Below are positions 38,100 through 46,737 of a stretch of DNA of 64,000 nucleotides, piece after piece. Position numbers and translations under genes: made by a program. Numbering within the stretch: the stretch's first letter is position 1; every line of letters starts with the position of its first letter. This stretch comes from Pseudoxanthomonas sp. J31 (GTDB taxonomy: Bacteria > Pseudomonadota > Gammaproteobacteria > Xanthomonadales > Xanthomonadaceae): contig NZ_AZNZ01000001.1 in the NCBI RefSeq assembly GCF_000510725.1, forward strand, positions 310,001 through 374,000, written 5' to 3'. Below the pieces are notes generated by a model. That model worked only from the letters and a program-made list of their open reading frames with translations, did no database searches and was not told the DNA's origin.

Positions 38100-39074
38100 G
38101 TGTCGTCCTACGTCGGTTCCCCACACGCTGCGCGCCCCGGTGAATCCGGTCCCCTGCGGCTGCTGGCCTACCTCGCCCTGGCCGTGACCCTGCTGGTGCT
38201 GGACCACCGCGGCGGCTGGCTGTCGTGGGTGCGCACCCAGGCCACGGTGCTGGTGCAGCCGCTGCGCAGCATCGCCGGCCTGCCGGGGACGGTCCGCGGC
38301 GCGCTGCGCGACGGCCTGGCCTCGCACGCCAGCCTGGTCGAGGAGAACCGGCGCCTGCGCAACGAGCTGCTGGTGGCCAATGCGCGCCTGACCCGGCTGC
38401 GCAACGCCGCGGTCGACAACGCCCAGCTGCGCGAACTGCTGGGCGTGGTCGAGCGGCGCGGCCTGGACGTGCAGCTGGTGCCGATCCTGGACATCGACCT
38501 GGAGCCCTCGCGCCAGCGCCTGGTGCTGCGTGCCGGCAGCCGCCAGGGCGTGCAGCGCGGGCAGGCGGTGATCGACGCCGGCGGCCTGCTCGGCCAGGTG
38601 ATCGAGACCACCCCGACCCAGTCCACCGTGCTGCTGCTGACCGACCCGGACCACGCGGTGCCGGTGATGGTGGCGCGCAACGGCGTGCGCCTGATCGTGT
38701 ACGGCCGCGGCGACCGCCTGGAGCTGCGCGACATCCCGCTCAACCAGGACGTGCAGGTTGGCGACCAGCTGGTCACCTCCGGCCTGGGCGGGCGCTTCCC
38801 GCCGGGTTTCCCGGTGGCCACCATCACCGCCCTGCACCCGGACGACAGCCAGGCCTTCCTGGTCGGCGAGCTGAGGCCGGCCGCGCAGCTGGACCGCGGC
38901 CGCGACGTCCTGCTCCTGCGCCCCGGCGCCGCCCCCGACCTGCCGCTCCCTCCCGTCCCCGGCGAGCCCGGCGAGGCCGAGGATCCGGCCGCGCAAGGGG
39001 AGCCGGCCGCCGGCTCTTCCGAATCACCAATCCCCAATAACGAATCACAGCCTCCGCAGGAGGCGACCGGATGA
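38100..39074 (+). CDS. mreC: Rod-shape-determining protein MreC
   Basis: 324 residues, GTG start. One membrane segment (about 22-40), periplasmic coiled coil (about 75-105, LVEENRRLRNELLVANARL), then the paired beta-barrel core with QSTVLLLTDPDHAVPV. MreC bridges MreB, PBP2 and RodA. The core ends near residue 280; the tail is proline/glutamate-rich and residues about 307-316 (ESPIPNNES) are encoded by four heptamer repeats (39020-39047) otherwise found between genes. Ends in ATGA overlap with mreD. Confidence 0.95.
   Translation: MSSYVGSPHAARPGESGPLRLLAYLALAVTLLVLDHRGGWLSWVRTQATVLVQPLRSIAGLPGTVRGALRDGLASHASLVEENRRLRNELLVANARLTRLRNAAVDNAQLRELLGVVERRGLDVQLVPILDIDLEPSRQRLVLRAGSRQGVQRGQAVIDAGGLLGQVIETTPTQSTVLLLTDPDHAVPVMVARNGVRLIVYGRGDRLELRDIPLNQDVQVGDQLVTSGLGGRFPPGFPVATITALHPDDSQAFLVGELRPAAQLDRGRDVLLLRPGAAPDLPLPPVPGEPGEAEDPAAQGEPAAGSSESPIPNNESQPPQEATG
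39020..39047 (+). repeat. Heptamer-repeat arm inside mreC
   Basis: Four units CGAATCA, CCAATCC, CCAATAA, CGAATCA in the same orientation as the right arms of elements A and B. It is translated in frame as part of the MreC tail and lies 24 bp before the mreD start. Confidence 0.85.
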
Positions 39075-39556
39075 GCGCCCGCGACCGCCTCGGTGGCTGG
39101 CTGCTGCCGCTGAGCCTGCTGCTGGCGCTGCTGCTGGGCCTGCTGCCGCTGCACGCGCAGCTGCAGCCGCTGCGGCCGTACTGGCTGGCCCTGGTGCTGG
39201 CCTACTGGGTGATCGAGACGCCCTCGCGCGCCGGCCTGGGCCTGGCCTTCGCCTGCGGCCTGGTCGCCGACCTGGCCTACGGCAGCCTGCTCGGCGAGCA
39301 GGCCCTGCGGCTGGTGATCATGGCCTTCATCCTGCAGCGCTTCCGCGCCCGGCTGCGTTTCTTCCCGCTGTCGCAGCAGGCGCTGGCGATCGGCGCGCTG
39401 CTGCTCAACGACCGCATCGTCGACGCGGCGGTGAACCTGGCCCTGGGGCAGCCGCTGCTGCCATGGGAATACTGGTGGGCGCCGCTGCTGGGCCTGGCGC
39501 TGTGGCCGCCGCTGTTCCTGCTGCTGGACGCCCTGCGCCTGGGCCGCCGGGACTGA
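39071..39556 (+). CDS. mreD: Rod-shape-determining protein MreD
   Basis: 161-residue integral membrane protein with about five hydrophobic segments, LRPYWLALVLAYWV and GLVADLAYGSLLGEQAL being typical MreD stretches. Part of the elongasome with MreC, PBP2 and RodA. Starts inside the mreC stop codon and ends 9 bp before mrdA, so the genes are surely co-transcribed. Confidence 0.95.
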   Translation: MSARDRLGGWLLPLSLLLALLLGLLPLHAQLQPLRPYWLALVLAYWVIETPSRAGLGLAFACGLVADLAYGSLLGEQALRLVIMAFILQRFRARLRFFPLSQQALAIGALLLNDRIVDAAVNLALGQPLLPWEYWWAPLLGLALWPPLFLLLDALRLGRRD

Positions 39557-39565
39557 GGCCATCGC

Positions 39566-41833
39566 ATGGGCAGCCGCCGCGCGAGCAAGAATCCGCACGC
39601 CGAGGCCGAGCAGTTCCGGCGCCGCGCCGCGCTCGGCTTCCTCGCCGTGGCGCTGGCCCTGGGCGGGCTGGCGGCCTGGTATTTCCGCCTGCAGGTGCTG
39701 CAGCACGACGACTACGCCACCCGCTCGGAGGCCAACCGCATCCGCCCGCGGCCGGTGGTGCCCGCGCGCGGCATGATCTACGACCGCCAGGGCCGGCTGC
39801 TGGCCGAGAACGTGCCCGCCTTCCGCCTGGACGTGGTCCCGGACAAGGCCGGCGACACCGAGAAGCTGCTGGCCGAGCTCGGCCGGCTGATCCGGCTGGA
39901 CGAGGACGACATCGAGCGCTTCCGCCGCGAGCGCAAGGCCGGGCGCGGCTTCCGGCCGATCACCCTGAAGCTGCGCCTCACCGACGAGGAGATGGCCGCG
40001 TTCGCGGTCAACCGCTGGCGCTTCCCGGGTGTGGAGATGGAGCCGTACCTGACCCGGCACTACCCCTACGGCGAGCTGTTCGCGCACGTGATCGGCTACG
40101 TCGGCCGGATCGACGAGAAGGACCTGGAGACGCTGGGCGAGGGTGGCAGCGCGCTGACCCACATCGGCAAGACCGGGATCGAGCGCGCCTACGAGGACGT
40201 GCTGCGCGGCAAGGTCGGCTACGAGCAGATCGAGACCAACGTCCAGGGCCGCGCCCTGCGCACCGTGGGCCGGGTGCCGGCGCGTCCGGGCGCGGACCTG
40301 CGCCTGTCGATCGACGCCGAGCTGCAGCGCGCCACCGTGGCCGCGTTCGGCGACCTGGAGGGCACGGCGGTGGCGATGGATCCGCGCACCGGCGAGATCC
40401 TGGCGCTGGTGAGCCTGCCGTCGTACGACCCCAACCTGTTTGTCAACGGCATCTCCCACGCCGACTACCGCGCGCTGATGGACAACCCCTCGCGCCCGCA
40501 GTTCAACCGCGCGGTGCTCGGCGGCGTGGCCCCCGGGTCGACGCTCAAGCCGTTCCTGGCCCTGGCCGGCCTGGACAGCGGCGTGCGCCGGCCCGAGGAC
40601 CGCACGCTTTCGACCGGCATGTTCTACCTGCCCGGCACCAGCCGTGGCTGGGGCGATTCGCACCGCGGCGGCCATGGCTGGACCGATGCGCGCAAGTCGA
40701 TCGCCGATTCGGTCAACACGTACTACTACCAGCTGGCGCTGGACATGGGCATCGAGCGGATCGAGCGCTTCCTGGTGCACTACGGCTTCGGCCAGCCCTC
40801 GGGCATCGACCTGGTCGGCGAGAGCTCGGGCATCCTGCCCACCCCGGCGTGGAAGATGAAGCAGCGCAAGGAGCGCTGGTATCCCGGCGACACCGTGAAC
40901 ATCTCCATCGGCCAGGGCGACTGGAAGGTCACCCCGCTGCAGATGGTGCGCGCCACCGGTGCCCTGGCCGACGAGGGCCGGCTACGCCGTCCGCGCCTGG
41001 TGGAGGCGCGCCGCGACCGCTTCGACGCGCCGTGGGCGCCGCTGCCCGGCGGCGAGCCGGAGCGGATCAGCGAGCGCCCGGACAACCTCCGGGTGGTGCG
41101 CGAGGGCATGGAGATGACCGTGCACGGCCCCGGCGGCACCGCGCGCGCGATCGGCGTCGGTGCGCCGTACCGGATCGCCGGCAAGACTGGCACCGCGCAG
41201 GTGGTCAGCCGCCGCGGCACCAGCGCGGTCGACCCGCGCAGCCTGCCCATGCACCTGCGCCACCGCGCGCTGTTCATCGGCTTCGCCCCGGCCGAGGACC
41301 CGCAGATCGCGGTGGCGGTGGCGGTGGAGGGCGGCGGCTACGGCGGCAGCACCGCCGCGCCGATCGCGCGCAAGATCTTCGACGCCTGGCTGCTGGGCAA
41401 GCTGCCGGACGGGCTGGAACCGCTGGACGGCGCCCCGCAGCCTGCCTCCTGCAGCGAGGGCGGCGCCGGGTGCGCGCCGCTGGACGCGGCGGGGCAGCCC
41501 GGGGAGGGCACGCCATCCGCCGGCGCGGGCGGGGATGCCGCCGCGGTGCCGGCCGCGCCGGTGGCGTCGCGGCGCACCCCGGCCCTGGCCAGCGACCGCA
41601 ATCCCGCCGGCAACAGCTTCGGCAGCTGGATCCGGCGCCAGCCGCACCTGCTGCGCCAGGCCACGCCCGCGGCCGGCGGCGGCAGCGGCGATGGCAGGCG
41701 CGGCGACAACGGCACCGACAACGGCACCGGCACGCAGGTGTCGCCTGCCCCGCCTGCCGGGCCCGGCGGGGACGCGCCCGCCGCCCCGGCGTCCCCCGGA
41801 CCCGCGCCCGACCAGGAGGGAGGCGACCCATGA
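39566..41833 (+). CDS. mrdA: Penicillin-binding protein 2, with unusual C-terminal extension
   Basis: 755-residue transpeptidase that cross-links lateral-wall peptidoglycan during elongation. N-terminal membrane anchor (about 23-41), pedestal domain (DRQGRLLAENVPAF), and transpeptidase domain with S325-T-L-K328, S382-V-N384 and K540-T-G542. The catalytic domain ends near residue 620, close to the usual full length (about 630), but another 130 or so residues follow: low-complexity Gly/Pro/Ala/Asp with a SCSEGGAGC cysteine pair and NGTDNGTGT. The tail should be periplasmic. Stop overlaps the rodA start (ATGA). Confidence 0.96.
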   Translation: MGSRRASKNPHAEAEQFRRRAALGFLAVALALGGLAAWYFRLQVLQHDDYATRSEANRIRPRPVVPARGMIYDRQGRLLAENVPAFRLDVVPDKAGDTEKLLAELGRLIRLDEDDIERFRRERKAGRGFRPITLKLRLTDEEMAAFAVNRWRFPGVEMEPYLTRHYPYGELFAHVIGYVGRIDEKDLETLGEGGSALTHIGKTGIERAYEDVLRGKVGYEQIETNVQGRALRTVGRVPARPGADLRLSIDAELQRATVAAFGDLEGTAVAMDPRTGEILALVSLPSYDPNLFVNGISHADYRALMDNPSRPQFNRAVLGGVAPGSTLKPFLALAGLDSGVRRPEDRTLSTGMFYLPGTSRGWGDSHRGGHGWTDARKSIADSVNTYYYQLALDMGIERIERFLVHYGFGQPSGIDLVGESSGILPTPAWKMKQRKERWYPGDTVNISIGQGDWKVTPLQMVRATGALADEGRLRRPRLVEARRDRFDAPWAPLPGGEPERISERPDNLRVVREGMEMTVHGPGGTARAIGVGAPYRIAGKTGTAQVVSRRGTSAVDPRSLPMHLRHRALFIGFAPAEDPQIAVAVAVEGGGYGGSTAAPIARKIFDAWLLGKLPDGLEPLDGAPQPASCSEGGAGCAPLDAAGQPGEGTPSAGAGGDAAAVPAAPVASRRTPALASDRNPAGNSFGSWIRRQPHLLRQATPAAGGGSGDGRRGDNGTDNGTGTQVSPAPPAGPGGDAPAAPASPGPAPDQEGGDP

Positions 41834-42951
41834 GGGATTTCCTGCGCTGGCTGCTGGACCTGGCCGGGCGCTTCGTGCGCACCCTGGACTGGCCGCTGTG
41901 CCTGGCCCTGGCCGGGCTGATGGCGTTCGGCCTGGCGGTGCTGTACAGCGCCGGCGGCCCCTCCGGCGGCGCCGCGCTGGTCAAGGCCCAGGGCGCGCGC
42001 TTCGCCCTGGGCGTGCTGGCGATGTGGGCGCTGTCGCGGGTCTCGGTGATCCGCCTGCGTGCCTGGTCGCCGATCGTGTACGCGCTGTCGCTGCTGCCGC
42101 TGCTGGCGGTGCTGCTGGTGGGCACCGGCAAGCACGGCCGGCACTGGCTCAACCTCGGCGTGTTCTACCTGCAGCCCTCGGAGCTGCTGAAGATCGCCCT
42201 GCCGATGATGGTCGCCTGGTACCTGCACTCGCGGCCCCTGCCGCCGCGGGTACCGACGGTGCTGGCCACCGGCGTGCTGATCGCGGTGCCGACCGGGCTG
42301 ATCCTGCTGCAGCCGGACTTCGGCACGGCGATGCTGATCGCCAGCAGCGGCGTGTTCGCCCTGCTGCTGGCCGGCCTGCCGTGGTGGTGGGTCGGGGTCG
42401 GCATCGGCGGCGTGGCCGCGGTGGCGCCGGTGGCCTGGTTCTGGCTGCTGCGGCCGTACCAGAAGGACCGGATCCTGACCTTCCTCGATCCGGAGCGCGA
42501 TCCGCTGGGAGCCGGCTGGAACATCATCCAGTCCAAGATCGCGATCGGTTCCGGCGGCCTCACCGGCAAGGGCTGGGGCGAGGGCAGCCAGTCGCACCTG
42601 AACTTCATCCCCGAGCAGACCACCGACTTCGCCTTCGCCGTGCTCAGCGAGGAGTTCGGCTGGATCGGCGTGGCCACCATGCTGGCCCTGTACCTGTTCG
42701 TGATCGGGCGCTGCCTGTGGATCGCGGCGCAGGCGCGCGACGGCTACTCGCGGCTGCTGGCCGGCTCGCTGGGCCTGGCCTTCTTCGTCTACGTGCTGGT
42801 CAACGGCGGCATGGTCTCCGGCCTGCTGCCGGTGGTCGGCGTGCCGATGCCGCTGCTGAGCTATGGCGGCACCTCGGCGGTGTCGCTGCTGGCCGGGCTG
42901 GGGCTGGTGATGGCGGTGCGCAGCCACCGTCCGGTCCATGCCTGGCACTGA
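41830..42951 (+). CDS. rodA: Rod-shape SEDS glycosyltransferase RodA
   Basis: 373-residue peptidoglycan polymerase, partner of PBP2. About ten membrane segments; SEDS motifs HGRHWLNLG, QPSELLKI, QPDFGTA, the extracellular loop DPERDPLGAGWNIIQSKIAIGSGG, and the C-terminal LPLLSYGGTS-like PMPLLSYGGTS. Overlaps mrdA by 4 bp. Followed after 55 bp by mltB, which appears to have its own -10 box. Confidence 0.97.
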   Translation: MRDFLRWLLDLAGRFVRTLDWPLCLALAGLMAFGLAVLYSAGGPSGGAALVKAQGARFALGVLAMWALSRVSVIRLRAWSPIVYALSLLPLLAVLLVGTGKHGRHWLNLGVFYLQPSELLKIALPMMVAWYLHSRPLPPRVPTVLATGVLIAVPTGLILLQPDFGTAMLIASSGVFALLLAGLPWWWVGVGIGGVAAVAPVAWFWLLRPYQKDRILTFLDPERDPLGAGWNIIQSKIAIGSGGLTGKGWGEGSQSHLNFIPEQTTDFAFAVLSEEFGWIGVATMLALYLFVIGRCLWIAAQARDGYSRLLAGSLGLAFFVYVLVNGGMVSGLLPVVGVPMPLLSYGGTSAVSLLAGLGLVMAVRSHRPVHAWH

Positions 42952-42993
42952 AGCGGGAAATCCCAATGCCTGCGCGGCCTTGCGCGCGCATGC

Positions 42994-42999
42994 TAATCT
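42994..42999 (+). promoter_or_regulatory. -10 hexamer of mltB, leaderless configuration
   Basis: TAATCT, 7 bp before the ATG at 43007; no Shine-Dalgarno sequence. Supports that start over the upstream in-frame ATG at 42938, which lies inside rodA. Confidence 0.5.
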
Positions 43000-43006
43000 G
43001 CCTTCG

Positions 43007-44152
43007 ATGACCAGGAAGCCCGCAATGCGCGGCCGTGTGCTGACCGGCCTGATCCTCGCCGGACTGCTGGGCTGCACGCCCCGCGCCGGCGTCGTGTCCC
43101 AGAACCCGCCGGACGCGGTCCCGGTGGCCGCCACGTCCACGCCGGCCGAGGCCCGGCCCGAGGCCCCGGCCGCCGCGCCGGTGGACCTCACCCCGGTGCC
43201 GTTCGAGCTGGCGCGCGCGCGCTTCGTCGCCCAGACCAGCGAGCGCTACGGCATTCCCGCCGCCGAGATCGAGGCCACCCTGGCCCGGGCGAACTTCCTC
43301 GACAGCGTGGTCGCGGCGATGTCGCGACCGGCCGAGCGGGTCAAGCCCTGGCACGAGTACCGGCCGATGTTCATCAGCCAGGCCCGGATCGACGGTGGCC
43401 GCCGCTTCCTCGAACAGCACCGGGCGAAGCTGGCGAAGGTGGAGGCCGAAACCGGCGTGCCGGCCGAGGTGATCGTGGCGATCATCGGCGTGGAGACCAG
43501 CTACGGCGCCAACACCGGCCGCTATTCGGTGCTCGACGCGCTGTACACCCTGGCCTTCCGCTACCCGCGCAGCGGCGACCCGGCCAAGCTCGAGCGCGAG
43601 GTGCGGCGCGAGCTGTTCTTCCGCGAGGAACTGGCGCAGCTGTTCGCGCTGGGCCGCGAGGAAAAGCTCGACATCGCCGCGCTCAAGGGCAGCTACGCCG
43701 GCGCCATGGGCATGGGCCAGTTCATGCCCTCCAGCTACCGCGAGTACGCGGTGGACGGCGACGGCGACGGCCGCCGCGACCTGTTCGGCAGCCTCGACGA
43801 CGTGTTCGCCTCGGTCGCCAACTACTTCGTGGAGAAGGGCGGCTGGGTGCGCGGCGGCCTGGTCGCGGTGCCGGCCACCCTGGAGCCGGGGCGCGAGCCG
43901 TTCGAGCCGTCCGAGTGGGCGCCCACCCACAGCCTGGCCGAGCTGGCCGCGCGCGGCTACACCCCGCAGGCGCCGGTGCCGGCGGGCGCCACCGCCACCC
44001 CGGTCAGCCTGGCCGGCAGCAACGGCCCGCAGTACTGGCTGGGCTTCCAGAACTACTACGCGATCACCCGCTACAACATCTCCAAGATGTACGCGATGGC
44101 GGTGTTCCAGCTGTCGGAGGCGATCGCCGGGCGGGAGATCCCGCCGGCATGA
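43007..44152 (+). CDS. mltB: Membrane-bound lytic transglycosylase B
   Basis: 381-residue peptidoglycan lytic enzyme (family 3 LT), cleaving MurNAc-GlcNAc bonds. Lipoprotein signal ending at C23 (GLLGC), proline/alanine linker, then the catalytic domain with GVETSYGANTG (E163 catalytic), GAMGMGQFMPSSY and DLFGSLDDVFASVANYF, all MltB hallmarks. Stop overlaps rlpA (ATGA). Position between the elongasome genes and dacC shows a peptidoglycan remodelling cluster. Confidence 0.95.
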   Translation: MTRKPAMRGRVLTGLILAGLLGCTPRAGVVSQNPPDAVPVAATSTPAEARPEAPAAAPVDLTPVPFELARARFVAQTSERYGIPAAEIEATLARANFLDSVVAAMSRPAERVKPWHEYRPMFISQARIDGGRRFLEQHRAKLAKVEAETGVPAEVIVAIIGVETSYGANTGRYSVLDALYTLAFRYPRSGDPAKLEREVRRELFFREELAQLFALGREEKLDIAALKGSYAGAMGMGQFMPSSYREYAVDGDGDGRRDLFGSLDDVFASVANYFVEKGGWVRGGLVAVPATLEPGREPFEPSEWAPTHSLAELAARGYTPQAPVPAGATATPVSLAGSNGPQYWLGFQNYYAITRYNISKMYAMAVFQLSEAIAGREIPPA

Positions 44153-45246
44153 CCCGGCGCCGGGCCCGGACCCTGGGGCTGCGCGCCGCCATGGTGCTGG
44201 CCGCGCTTGCGCTGGCCGCCTGCGGCAGCGCGCCGAAGAAGCCTGCGGCCCCGTCCACGGGCGGGGCCGGCGGCGCGCCCGCGGGCGCCGCGCCGGCCGG
44301 CGATTGCGCCGGGGTCTACTACCCGCCGGCGCAGGAGGACCCGTCCACCCGCGGCCACTACACGGCCGGTGGGCTGTACAAGCCCGGGGTGCCTGACCGG
44401 CTCCCCGACCACCTGCCCAACGTCGACTGCATCCCCGAGCCGGTGGTGACCGACGAGCCGCGCTCGCCGGTCGGCAACCGCTCGCCGTACACGGTGCTGG
44501 GCAAGCAGTACAAGGTGCTGGACCGCCCGCACGGCTACGTCGAGCAGGGCATCGCCTCCTACTACGGCGCCAAGTTCCACGGCCGCCGCACCTCGAACAT
44601 GGAGGTGTACGACATGTACGCCTTCACCGCCGCGCACAAGACCCTGCCGCTGCCCAGCTTCGCCCGCGTCACCAACCTGGACAACGGCAAGTCGGTGGTG
44701 GTGCGGGTCAACGACCGCGGCCCGTTCCACGAGGGCCGGGTGATCGACCTCAGCTACGCCGCGGCGGTCAAGCTGGGCATCCATCCGCGCGGTACCGGGC
44801 GGGTCGAGGTGCGCGCGCTGGTCCCGGGCGAGGACGACGGCACCCGTTACGCCGGCCGCGCCGCCACCCCCGCTGCGCGCCCGGCCACGCCCGCGCCGGT
44901 GCAGACCGCGCCGGCCACCCCGGCCACCGCCCTGGACCAGCTGGTGCAGGCGCTGCCACCGGATCCGCCGCCCGCTGCCGCCGCGCCGGCAGCCGCCACC
45001 CCCGCCGCGCCGGCCGCCGCTGCGTCGACCCTGCTGCAGGTGGCCAGCTTCTCCAGCGCCGACAATGCCCGCCGCGCCCTGGAACGGTTGCTGGCCGCGG
45101 GCATCAGCGACGCGCGCCTGGAGGACGTGGTCAGCGGCGGGCGCACCCTGTGGCGCCTGCGGGTGCCGGCCGCCGGCGACCCGGCGGAACTTGCACTGCG
45201 CATCGCCGGTCTGGGATTCGGTACCCCGCAGCCGGTGCGCGACTGA
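44149..45246 (+). CDS. rlpA: Septal ring lytic transglycosylase RlpA, DPBB and SPOR domains
   Basis: 365-residue lipoprotein (lipobox ALAAC, C25). Order: Ala/Gly-rich linker, a conserved N-terminal region (about 50-125, YYPPAQEDPS and NVDCIPEP), the double-psi beta-barrel (about 130-215) with ASYYGAKFHGRRTS and VRVNDRGPF, a Pro/Ala linker (about 240-285) and a C-terminal SPOR domain (about 290-360) that binds denuded glycan at the septum. Cleaves naked glycan strands. Starts within the mltB stop codon. Confidence 0.94.
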   Translation: MTRRRARTLGLRAAMVLAALALAACGSAPKKPAAPSTGGAGGAPAGAAPAGDCAGVYYPPAQEDPSTRGHYTAGGLYKPGVPDRLPDHLPNVDCIPEPVVTDEPRSPVGNRSPYTVLGKQYKVLDRPHGYVEQGIASYYGAKFHGRRTSNMEVYDMYAFTAAHKTLPLPSFARVTNLDNGKSVVVRVNDRGPFHEGRVIDLSYAAAVKLGIHPRGTGRVEVRALVPGEDDGTRYAGRAATPAARPATPAPVQTAPATPATALDQLVQALPPDPPPAAAAPAAATPAAPAAAASTLLQVASFSSADNARRALERLLAAGISDARLEDVVSGGRTLWRLRVPAAGDPAELALRIAGLGFGTPQPVRD

Positions 45247-45323
45247 GCCGGGGCTACAATCCGTCCTTTCGTCCTTCCCTTCCGCCCGGCCGCGAGCCGG
45301 TTGCCGCAGGAGTTCCCGTTTCC

Positions 45324-46541
45324 ATGAAGTTCCGTTCCCCAGGCATGCTCGCCGCCCTCGCCGCGGTGGCCACCTTCGCCTTCGGCCTGGCCAGCGCCCA
45401 GGCGCCGGCACCCGCCCCGGCGGCGCCGGCCGCCGCCGCGCCGGCCCCGGTCGCGATCCCGCCGGCGCCGCGTCCCTCCCAGGCCACCGCCTGGCTGGTG
45501 ATGGACTACGCCACCGGCCAGATCCTGGCCGGGGAGAACGTCGACGAGCGGGTGGAACCGGCCAGCATCACCAAGGTGATGACCGCCTACGTGATCGCCG
45601 CGGAAATGGCCGCCGGCCGGGTCCGGCCCGACGACCAGGTGCTGATGAGCGAGCGCGCATGGCGCGAGGGCGGCGCGCGCACCGACGGCAGCTTCAGCGG
45701 CTTCCCGGTCAACCAGACCGCGCCGCTGGAGGAGATGGAGAAGGGCATGGCGGTGCAGTCGGGCAACGACGCCGCGATCGCCCTGGCCGAGCACGTGGCC
45801 GGCACCCAGGAGGCGTTCGCCGACCTGATGAACAGCTACGCGGCGAAGATCGGCATGAAGAACAGCCACTTCGTCAACGCCCACGGCCTGTCGGCGGAAG
45901 GGCACTACAGCACCGCGCGCGACCTGGCGCTGCTGGGCCGCGCCTTCGTGCGCGACTACCCGGAGCAGTACGCGTACAACAAGATCAAGGAATTCACGGT
46001 CAACGGCATCACCCAGCCGAACCGCAACCTGCTGCTGTGGCGCGATTCCTCGGTCGACGGCATCAAGACCGGGCACCACTCCAGGGCCGGCTACTGCCTG
46101 ATGAGCTCGGCCCAGCGCGGCGACCAGCGCCTGATCGCGGTGCTGATGGGCGGCGCCTCCGAGCGCCAGCGCGCCGACGACAGCCTGGCCCTGCTCAACT
46201 GGGGCTTCCGCTTCCACGAGACCCACCGCCTGTACGAGCCCGGCAAGCCGGTGGCTTCGCTGAAGGTGTGGAAGGGCAAGGCCGACCAGGTGCAGCTGGG
46301 CGTGGCCGAGCCGCTGCTGGTGAGCGTGGCCCGTGGCCGCTACGGCGACCTCAAGCCGGCGATGGAAGTGCCGCGCTCGCTGGTGGCGCCGATTGCCGCC
46401 GGGCAGCAGATCGGCACGGTGAAGGTGTCGCTGGACGGCCAGGTCATCGCCGAGGCGCCGCTGGTAGCCACCGGCGCGGTCGAGGAGGCCGGTTTCTTCA
46501 AGCGCCTGTGGGACGCGTTCTGGATGTGGTGGGAATCCTGA
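45324..46541 (+). CDS. dacC: D-alanyl-D-alanine carboxypeptidase (PBP5/6 type)
   Basis: 405-residue low-molecular-weight PBP that removes the terminal D-Ala from pentapeptide stems. Signal peptide (cleavage near LASAQ), Ala/Pro linker, S81-I-T-K84, S146-G-N148 and KTGHHS in the transpeptidase fold, a second beta domain, and a C-terminal amphipathic membrane-binding helix (FFKRLWDAFWMWW). AGGAG 11 bp before the ATG and TACAAT at 45255-45260 as -10 box suggest its own promoter. Linked ybeD-lipB genes follow only after an insertion of three other genes. Confidence 0.95.
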   Translation: MKFRSPGMLAALAAVATFAFGLASAQAPAPAPAAPAAAAPAPVAIPPAPRPSQATAWLVMDYATGQILAGENVDERVEPASITKVMTAYVIAAEMAAGRVRPDDQVLMSERAWREGGARTDGSFSGFPVNQTAPLEEMEKGMAVQSGNDAAIALAEHVAGTQEAFADLMNSYAAKIGMKNSHFVNAHGLSAEGHYSTARDLALLGRAFVRDYPEQYAYNKIKEFTVNGITQPNRNLLLWRDSSVDGIKTGHHSRAGYCLMSSAQRGDQRLIAVLMGGASERQRADDSLALLNWGFRFHETHRLYEPGKPVASLKVWKGKADQVQLGVAEPLLVSVARGRYGDLKPAMEVPRSLVAPIAAGQQIGTVKVSLDGQVIAEAPLVATGAVEEAGFFKRLWDAFWMWWES

Positions 46542-46565
46542 CGGATCGCCCACGCAACGCCCTGG

Positions 46566-46595
46566 AAACAGCCGGCCCCGCGCCGGCTGTTTTCG
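46566..46595 (+). terminator. Intrinsic terminator after dacC
   Basis: 10-bp stem AAACAGCCGG / CCGGCTGTTT (46566-46575 with 46583-46592), 7-nt loop, followed by TCG and then mixed sequence; the T-tract is part of the stem base. Separates dacC from the CsgG-like genes. Confidence 0.75.
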
Positions 46596-46737
46596 TTGCG
46601 CGCGACCGCGCCTCCCGACGGGTGGCGCCCGCCCGGGTTATTCCATCGTTTATCCTCGGCCGGCGCGTTGCCTGCCGAGGTCGCGCGTGGCGGGCGGGAT
46701 TGCCCGCGCTTTGTGCAAATCTCCAACGGGGAAAAAC

